A DNA stretch of 64,000 bases from Glandiceps talaboti (Eukaryota; Hemichordata; Enteropneusta; Spengelidae): assembly GCF_964340395.1 (NCBI RefSeq), contig NC_135555.1, positions 14,169,746-14,233,745 on the forward strand, read 5' to 3'. Below are positions 38,453-64,000 of the stretch, piece after piece. A program made the position numbers and the translations under genes. The number at the start of each line of letters is the position of its first letter. Positions within the stretch are counted from its first letter, which is position 1. The notes beneath the pieces were generated by a model that searched no databases, was not told where the DNA came from, and worked only from the letters and a program-made list of their open reading frames with translations.

Positions 38453-41400
38453 TTGTATAGTGCCAACGTAATCTTCCATGGTACTGGACTGGAACAATAG
38501 TACTAGTAGATCATTTCGGGGAAAAAGTTAGAAAAAGCTCTTGCAAACAGATAAATCAGGTGCCGGCAAAATTCACATCCAGACCATAACATCTTTTTCA
38601 CACATCATAAAAAAAATGAACAAATACATTATTTTACATCTTTTAATTTTTGATAACTTGGACATCGTGTACTTGGGTATATGAAATACACCATATCCAC
38701 TGGGCCAATCTATATCAGAGCCATAGCATGTGTTTTTATACAATATTAGTACACATGCATCAAACTCCTCTTGTCTGAAACAACTAGCTTAGAAGTCAAA
38801 ATTAAAGGTGCGTTACTTTTTATTCCAGAATACTTTGTTTCAGACCATTTCCTTTTTTAAATGTTCACTTTTTGTTTTTTGTTTTTTTCAATCAAGCATT
38901 ATAATTCACTATTTTATAATACAGAAAAAAAAATCAAAATTCTCAAAATTCTATTTGTTCCATTTCAAGCTGTGATATGCTTTTAAGAATATTCCTTCTT
39001 ACTAATTTCTTAGTATAATCTACTAAGCTAGAGACAGCATTGGCAAATCATATGCATATGCATACCCCCCCCCCCTTCTTTATTATACATTACAAAACAA
39101 ATCCAACATCAACATGTGAGCTGCAATACAATGACCAATCTCTGCTTGTACAGTAGTGGAGGTGAACAGGCTCCACCTGCTGTGAAATACACTTGATAAC
39201 ATTACTACACAGTTTTGAAAGCGGTCCAAGAACACATCGTAACACTTTTCAATCATGTCACAGTGCCAGTGGTTCTTATTGATCATGCTAAGCATCGGCT
39301 AGGTATGACAAAACTACAGCTATCTACAGGTCTATAACCCCTCATTCTAACATTCGTTTTGGCCCCTCATTCTGTCGTCCATTTCACCCCTAATTCTATT
39401 GTTCGTTTCAAGACCTCATTTCATCATTCATTTCAACCCCCTCACTCTATTGTTCATCTTGAACCCTCGTACTATCATTCATTTCCATAATTACCCCTCA
39501 CCAGTTAAGCATGGTTTTTACTTTGATGCCAAATTTTCACATTTCAAGTTCACGTGCTATCACAATCATTTTCTGCGTGTTCAGTTTTACTGTCTGTCAA
39601 CAGACACATAGACAAACACCAACAAGACACGTCTCCAAAAACATACAGTTAAAGGGTGTAGAACATTAGAAGATACTAGTAGATGTAAATACAAAGATAA
39701 GACTAGAAAAATCAAGTCAACTACATAGATAATACTATTACATCTCTGGAATAAAAGTAAGTCTAGAAAAAAATTTCCACTTCGTTTCTTTTGGAAAATT
39801 TCTCAGCACATTGTATATGGGCTGAAAAAGTAGCAGGCAATCAATATATTAAGCAAGTTAAACTCAGTCACTCACTTCCACTAGGGTCATAGTTTTTGTA
39901 CGCTAATGAATAAACAGACCACTGCAGTCATCAGCCATGTCTCGATATGTTCCAACCATGTTTTTTTGTACTGTAGGTCCCTAAATTTCACATCTTAGTA
40001 AATCATACCCTTTCAGTTTTCTGGACTGTGAACCACGAGTTGGGACCAGAAATAGGATGGGGTGGTAGGATGACATACAACCACTTGATGCCTTTATCTG
40101 CTCACTTGAACAGTATGTTTTCAAGTCCTTTGTTTCTAAAACATACATTTCTCATTGCTCTTTCTTCAAATATTGTGCGATACTATTCAGATTGATAAAA
40201 AAATCTGAGATTTCTACAACGATGGCCCTTCGTGCTAGTGGTCATTTCTCTATCATTACAAACTGACTGACATTGTACAAGACGAACTTGTTCTCATCAT
40301 GGGACTTCAAGTCGATACTAAGTCACAAATAAAACCTAATCATGAAAGTTTCAAATATAGTATTACTGATGGCAAAAACACAGAAAGCATCATACACAAA
40401 TCAAATGATCAACATATCACAAATCAATTCTTGAAGGTCTGGATTCTTGAAGAAAAAATTTGACTGAAATCATTTGTTAGCCTGGAATCCATGTGGATTG
40501 GCATTTTAGATTTTCCTGCCCAATCATGAAACAAAAATCTAAAATCCCCAAAAAGATGTGATGGGGGTGCCATGAAATACATTCAACAGCTAGGAATATT
40601 TCTCAAAACAGTTGTCAAATTGAGGTCTCCACATTGTGTGATTGATTATTAAACATGCATTTATTTTATTATACAAACTACATCATATCTTTAGTTTAAT
40701 TTAAGACCTCCATGGGGCATGACATATGGTACGGGAACATTTGCCATTGATAACAACTCAGTTGTCATTGTCATGCTCAGTGCTTCACAGCAAAGATGCA
40801 AAACCAAGATTTTTTTGCCAAGGTCTGGAAACCCTGATAACACAGTGGTGAAATCTAGAAAAAACTTGCATAGATTTCCCTAGCTTCATCCCTTTTTTTT
40901 GCTGGGGAATTCTTGATAAAACACCAGATGATAATAAACATGGGCAAGCAATGATATCTAAACGCTTGCAATGTAAATTTTTCTCACAGCAAACTGGCAA
41001 CTAGAGATGGCTGATTAGTTATCATGCACATATCTTCATGAAAACAAATGAAAAATCCAAGTATAGTGGTCCATAGTCAATGTACAAGTACTCCATCATT
41101 TAAATCACAGTGTGGCAAGCACTTTTTGGGGGATTGTGCAACGTTACATACTGAAAACTTACGGTGGAATTATTTGACTGTGCTGATACCCCACATCTGC
41201 TTACGTACACCCTAATTCATCAATGTCATTTGCAAATCTTACAACACAACCAAAAATTCTTTGTGTTTGATGTGGAGGAATATTTGAGCAGTACTATACA
41301 TGTCTATGATGATGATGGCTTCACACAAATTATCCATACTGAAGCACATTGAGTCATAGTGTCTGATTACATTATCAATTCTATGTTATCAATCAATGTG

Positions 41401-41997
41401 AAATGAGAAATACACATTTCTCTCTACAAATAATTACATCATAATTGTCTTTGGTAGTCACCTTCAATCAAATTCACCAGAATGACATTCACAATCTTTT
41501 GAAATCTTTTCATGTACAAGTAAATTCAGGTGTTTAACACAACAGAGTGACATCAGGGTAATTTTACTTACTATCAGTTTTAAGTATGTAAGTTGTCTCC
41601 AAACAATCGGTTGTCTGGAGTGGAAGTAAGACATTTATAATTTTGGCTGTACTTCAGTATGATTCTAAGTTTAACAGATTTTGTTGTATCTGCCTATACA
41701 ATTGCATAGCAGATACAACCTTTATGCTCTGACGGGATGATTTATAGTTTTGTTTGTACTCTGGAGTACGAGTTCAAATCAAGTTGGATGGAACATAACT
41801 TCTGTTGGCTTTTAATCTAACTATGCTGCAAAAAACGTATCTCATGATTTCTGTGGTTCTGCTTACCCTGTTACTGATGTATAAAAGTTGACAGTGTACA
41901 CATTACGACCAAAAAAACATACATCCACTTTGTAAACCAAATCAACTACAAAGTTACAACACACACGTCTGTTCATTTTAACTCGGCACACAACCTA

Positions 41998-42062
41998 GTC
42001 TGTAAGGTACGTCATGAAGGGGCGCCCTCACACATCAGAACGACACAAAGTATCTTACAGTC
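41998..42062. mobile_element. Family G palindromic element, copy 2 (internally deleted)
   Basis: GTCTGTAAGGTACGTCATGA, then GGGGCGCCCTCA, then a shortened right half ending AGTATCTTACAGTC. Same ends as copy 1, with about 35 bp missing. Confidence 0.75.
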
Positions 42063-42936
42063 GAATACACACCCATGACTCAGGCTTAGTTACAGTTGAC
42101 CTCTGCAATAGGTCGATCATACTGCCACCTAGAGGCCAACCATGGTTGAGGAATTAGTCACTTCTGGTCTGCAAATGATCATTGACCAATACATATCAAA
42201 AGCTTTAATGGTGTTCTACCATGCTGGAGTGCTTGTGCGTTACAATTTATACAGTATACATATTTTCCAATGATTTTCACACAATGTCTTATAATTAACT
42301 ATACTCTTGATATTCAAGAAAAGAATTTGTCATTCAAGTAATCATTGGTAAAAACCTTTTGATGAGAAATTAATCGCATGATGTGTTTGATCACATAATT
42401 GTAAATTTGACTTCAATGAATCACTTATGAAAGAAGGATAACAGACGTTTTTTGTGTACAATGTACATTTTCAGTGAACAAATTTGCTAAAAAGAAGGGG
42501 AACTGTACATTTGTCATCAGCAAAAGACCCAAAGCATGTAGTGAACGTGAGGCACGTATCTCAGGTGCACGAATAATTATGTTATATTACAGGAAAAAAT
42601 TACCACTTTAGCATTTAGTGTATTTTATATAGTTTAACTTAATATCATACGGTTTGATCTTTGTAGCAATGAGACTAGCAAAAGCACATCATAGCACAAG
42701 CTACGGTTTGACAATGTTCAAAAAACAAAAACCTGCCTAGAAAAGCACACACTGGAGGAGAAATGGCTGGATGTAGATTCTATCACATTTTGTGTGGGTA
42801 TTATTTTTTACAGTGTCCAATAACGAGCTAGAAAAGCACACACACACACACATTGCGAGTGCATGTATATCCACATCCTATAAAAAAGAAGAAAAAAAAC
42901 GATACAAAGAAACGAACTAGGTGACTGTACATTTGA

Positions 42937-59256
<16,320 letters not shown>

Positions 59257-62200
59257 GGCTCATATACTAGGTAACATACATAGACAACAATGATCACTGG
59301 TAGAGAGATCTGTGCCCTCCACGAATATGTACAGTACTAGGATCACAAAAGGCAAGTGTGCTGCAAAAGAACACATGCAACAAACATGCAGTAAGTTGTC
59401 AAATCTGACCAAAAGTAAAAAATACCCAGAGCTCTTCTAGTCTTTACACCATATCATGCAGGGAGAAGCTAGTATACCATTCATTAACACAGGGGGGAAG
59501 GACAATGCTTTGGGACAAGATTGAGAAATGGGAGGAGAACACCACCATTGATACAAGCTAATTTGATAATCCAACCACCAACCCAAAATATACATACCAC
59601 CTTTATTAACCTATGCAGGAAGAAGCTACAATTCCTTGACAAGGGAAGGACAACATTGTACATGTAATATCAATGTCCTCCCCTTTTAACCTTTCACCAA
59701 GTATTTATCTATAAGACAATACTTTATTATCTCTGTGGATGCATTAATTTTCATCATACAAAAGAAAGAACAATAGCAACACCATTCTTGTCATTCTGAT
59801 TCAGTAATGAGAAGCGCATTTCCCACAGTATCTGTACTAATATACATATAGTGGGTACCAGTATTACTTTGTCTGGTTTACAATGCTATCCCGGTACTCA
59901 ACACAACTCTTTTTGCATTAATAACCAGATTAATGGTTCAACATCTGCCTGACCTAATCACAGTATACTACACATGATGCATACAGACAACACTGCTCCC
60001 TTTTTTTTCTAATCATAAGAGATAAAATTTAAATCTCTGCGTCACGACATATTGTGGGTTGGGGAAAGGTGAAACTGTACATGTATATATTATTGGTTGC
60101 AACCTGAATCCAGAAGTCGCTGTAGGCCTCCTAGACAAAGCACTGCTGAAAAGTACATGTCTATATTCGGTATGTGTGTGTGTCACAAACATAAGTCATT
60201 ACACAAAGGAAAACTGTAACTATGCTACTACTACTACGTTATTCATTGACTTAGTTAATATTCATCCTTATTATACACTTACTGTAATACATTTGTAATT
60301 ACATTTTCAATTTACATGTCTACGAATATAGGTGCCCCCCCCCCCCACCACCACGACTGTACCAGTATAGTACAAGCCCTAGTATTCAACACCACATTTA
60401 TTAGCAAAATGACACAAATGGTAAATTATAGTAAACACAACATTTCACAAGCTCCTTGCAATGCTACACTATCAAACCACTGAAGTCTTTGTGTCACAGG
60501 AAGGAATCAGAACAGAATATTTTCCTGTTTATGTAATCAAATATAATATATCTAGGGACACATTTCCTTACAGTTCACTCATTTCAAGAATTTAGGGAGG
60601 GAACAGCAGCAAATCTATAATCATAATATCATGACAAGATATGTGTAGTTAGCAGTTGAAAGCCCTGACTGTAAAAAAAAATGACGTGTGTATCTGTAAA
60701 ATTTCCAATTCTGGTCCAGAATAATGCATTTTGTTGGGGTATGTACAATATGGGGTTGTTAAATTCTATTCTATCAAGTTTCACCACAATAAAATCTGAA
60801 CTACACAGAGCTCCCTTTCACACATGTTCATCAAATTATCACAAACGAATAAAATAAGTGTGCAAACATGTATGTGAAAAGAAACAGATGTCTAGCATAG
60901 AAAAAATAAAGTATTACACTAATGGCAACAACGCTTTCAAATCAATAATCTAACGGCTAAGGTCAAAATCCATACTTTAGCTCAAAATACTATTTACACA
61001 CTGAAACCACTGAAGGACATCATTTTTAGATCACTAACACGTGACAGTGTAAATGAAAATGACACTGATAGAAAGATGGCGATCAATACCCCAACTACTT
61101 CATTTGAACAGAAAGTTTATGATCATCTCCAAGGACAATCTGTATTGTTTGAGCAGATGACTTCTTTACATTATACAACAGAGATCACATTTCACATTAA
61201 AAATTTAGAGACACATAAAGCACAGCGTACATCTTTAAAATATCTAACTATATTTGTATTTCATGCTCAAGTGTTCAGACATAATTTATACAGTATTTTC
61301 ATTTACAAAATGCAATTTTTTCCTCTCATTATTATGATACATACTGTATTTCTTACATTCAAAGCTCTAATTACAATGTACAATCTAGTTCATGCTTTTA
61401 CCTTTGTATTGTCACAAGTGCCGACATGTATATCTGTTCACAGAAGTACTATTAAATTCAATATTCTCCTGATACGCAGATAAAAATCAATATTCATAAA
61501 ACACTTGATTAGTATTTTCCCATCAGACACAACACCATTAAAAGCAATCATGTTTACCTGTGTACATTAGAATCACTTGTGACATTAAAAAATGACCTTC
61601 CACAAGTAATTACTTTCCTTATTACTCAACTGATGACTTCAACAGTAAATCTAAATACAACAAGAGATGACATTTACATGTAAATGTCAAATCATCTGCA
61701 GACACTTGAGACTCCAAATTAGCTTTGTTACTGATGCGAATCACCTATTTTAATATTACATGAACACCACCACTTTGCAAGTCACTGCAAATATTCATAC
61801 ACTTTGTTATCATTATTATTATTATTATTATGATGGAAGGTCAATTTATCGGATATATTTTTCATTTCCAAATAACCCAATTTATCTCAAGAATGTTGAA
61901 CGATGTATAGTCTGTATGTTTTCAACTGTATCTATGCATTTTCATAATAATGTAATGAACTAATTTCAACACAATCACGTGTCAAGGGTCAACTGTTATA
62001 TATAGAGAGAGATAACTAAGGACACAGAGATTGAAACAATGTGCATATTATCTCTAGTGGTAAGAATCAAACTGACCAAGTGAAATCAAAACTTTTTATC
62101 ATAAAATGATATCCATTTCAGAAAATTATGAATATCAACCTATTTTGCCAAACAAGCGAAAAATTTACAATTTCAGCTATATTTTGTCACAATGTACATA

Positions 62201-64000
62201 TTCCTGTAACAGGAACAACATAATTAATGACACAGCACACAGTACGGAATCACAGACTTCTGAATGTGATGCATGGGTTACTTATTGATTACTGAACAAT
62301 AAACTTTTACTTTGTCTGTCTACACCATATGTTTAAGTGTAGCCACTCTACATCAGTCTGTTCTCTGTTCAAATTCAAATACCACTTCAAATCTTTACAT
62401 GTGAGGCAGAGGTCTGTTTAAACTGTGTCATTTCATACTACACAAGGTGTTACTTTCCCATGGTTTACAGCAATAATGTATACTTGCTTTATACATTTTG
62501 TACTATATTTACAGCATCTGTATTTTAATTATCACTTCATCGCTTTCTTATTGCAATTGTTCAAATATTGTACCTGAAATAACTTTAACTGTTTTCAACA
62601 TAAAACATAAAATCTTTCAATAAATGGGACAAAAGCTGTATATATTCTCTAGCCATGACAATGAGAAAATACAATAATTTCAACAAAGGATTGTTATGCA
62701 TATGACGTCAGAGTCTATTCCTCTGGCAGTGGTTTTTTTTTTTTACGTCAAGCCAGGGTCAAGCTATCAATCTCAAACTGCACTGGTTACATGTATGACA
62801 GGCAGCTGTTATTGTGACTAGGCGACCATGAAACCTAACCTTTTCCACCTGAACTAAGAAATTAACAAAACAACATGTGGATGATTGTGCAATATTGACA
62901 AAAAAGACCATGTCAAAGAATCAATGAATGAATCAATGAATGCACCACATCATTTACAAGTTACACTACACTACACTACACTACACTACACTACACTACA
63001 CTACACTACACTACACTACATTACATTTACACTACACTACACTGCACTACATTGTACACTACACTACTCTACACTACAAATTGGAATTATTTCTGCAGTT
63101 GAAGTTACATCTTGAAGTCCTATGATCGACAATACTTATTATTTGCTGGACTTGCAGTTCATCTGGCGTCTACAACTCAAGGATGCAAGGGTCAAAACTG
63201 AGATGAATCAAGACACAACAAAAATGTAAACTGGAATCTGATATAGGTCAAATTTGCACTAAATTGGGCACATCATCTTTTGAAATGACACCCCTTTTCT
63301 GTTATGATGATAGCTTATGTGAAAAAAAAAAACATAACTGGCATACGGACTCAAAGGAATTATTCTGATATTATTTTTAGTTAAGTAGATTGACAAGTAA
63401 TGTGTATTTCATAATTAGGACACTTGAAAATCAAAAGAGTGTTCACAGCCTCTTGTGTTCGCAGCTTGTTTTGAATGAACATTTTTCTGGGGATTACATA
63501 TCTGGTATTACAATACATGCGAGTAGAAGACAACACCACTCATGTTATTTCAATAAGCAACATTCCTAAAAGATTTTTAGACTTGGCACCATGTATGAAT
63601 GACAAAACAATCACGTACACATTGACTGAAATAATCAACCCTATGCCAGAAATTAGTGTAATTACTGGGGCACACATCAGCAAATCAGCTGGAAGTGAGC
63701 ATGAAATCGGTATGTATACAGAAATAAACTGTTAATAAGTCCTGTGTTGAAGACAAGGCAGCCACGAATGTAAATATGTCCAACTAGCAAATATCATTAC
63801 TAATCATACATAGACCACCTCGTACCGGCTCCACCCCTCACCTAGCCCAATGTCCATTGACTCGCAACACATTGAACGCAATGTGGCGCTCTTCTCGACA
63901 CTATTTCCGCAATGTAGCAATCATAACATCACGTTTCAGTATCCCAAATACATACAAATGAGAAAGAAGTCGATTCTTTAATTCATCCAAAACCGAAGTT
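59257..64000. other. Region upstream of AP1G1, no gene recognised
   Basis: Presumed AP1G1 promoter and 5' UTR at its left end. The rest is AT-rich with short frames only, none of which has recognisable domains or splice partners. A pentanucleotide microsatellite lies at 62965-63075. A somewhat more G+C-rich stretch (about 63820-63910) could be a promoter or exon of the next gene. Confidence 0.5.
62965..63075. repeat. (CTACA)n pentanucleotide microsatellite
   Basis: About 20 CTACA/CTACATT-type units with a few substitutions. Open frames through it encode LHYTT repeats and are artefacts. Confidence 0.95.

Larger units (their letters stand above)
36239..42936. other. Intergenic region upstream of ANKRD60 and downstream of AP1G1
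   Basis: No gene recognised. The right half may be AP1G1 3' UTR: an AATAAA on the coding strand lies near 40659-40664, and a C-tract near 39066. It holds a 33-bp tandem duplication (GATTTATAACTGTAGTTTTA, 37318-37381), two copies of palindromic element G and an (AACC)n-(AATC)n microsatellite. Confidence 0.55.

Noticed and set aside
61076-61483. 135-aa plus-strand frame
   Set aside because: Hydrophobic, AT-driven composition, no similarity recognised, no introns or promoter evidence.

Overview
This is animal (bilaterian) nuclear DNA. It holds five multi-exon protein-coding genes with GT-AG introns, about 35-40 % G+C by eye, and many microsatellites, minisatellites and palindromic repeats. The compact introns, the repeat content and protein sequences equally distant from vertebrates and insects suggest a marine invertebrate such as a hemichordate, cephalochordate or lophotrochozoan. 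The species cannot be fixed from the sequence alone.

Layout: (1) 1-4.9 kb is mostly non-coding. It may begin with the tail of a terminal exon and contains a GT-rich minisatellite. (2) 4870-7719, minus strand: PSMA7, proteasome subunit alpha-4, complete in 6 exons (256 aa). (3) 7.7-9.2 kb: a divergent promoter region carrying a large imperfect palindrome. (4) 9189-19109, plus strand: SS18/SS18L1 (BAF-complex subunit), complete in 7 exons (639 aa), with a 1-kb glutamine/proline-rich exon. (5) 24043-27342, minus strand: a 604-aa RING/B-box/coiled-coil (TRIM-type) protein that ends in a tandem zinc finger of the TAX1BP1/CALCOCO2 kind. (6) 31267-36238, minus strand: ANKRD60-like gene (946 aa) with a ubiquitin-like domain, ankyrin repeats and a long acidic-then-basic extension. 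(7) 42937-59256, minus strand: AP1G1, gamma-1 adaptin, complete in 18 exons (855 aa). (8) 59.3-64 kb: no gene recognised.

All exon joins were made by hand. Every junction keeps the reading frame and ends at a stop, which is strong support for the models. PSMA7 and SS18L1 are also neighbours on human chromosome 20q13.33, and ANKRD60 lies nearby in 20q13, so part of this block looks like ancient conserved linkage. The five genes do not form a single pathway, although three concern ubiquitin (proteasome, a likely E3 ligase with ubiquitin-binding-type fingers, a ubiquitin-like-domain protein).

The two most unusual signals are the TRIM/TAX1BP1-type hybrid protein and a recurring pattern in which degenerate tandem repeats are built from sequence spanning exon-intron junctions (PSMA7, SS18, ANKRD60, AP1G1) or a stop codon (SS18). 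Several families of dispersed palindromic, MITE-like elements fill introns and intergenic DNA.
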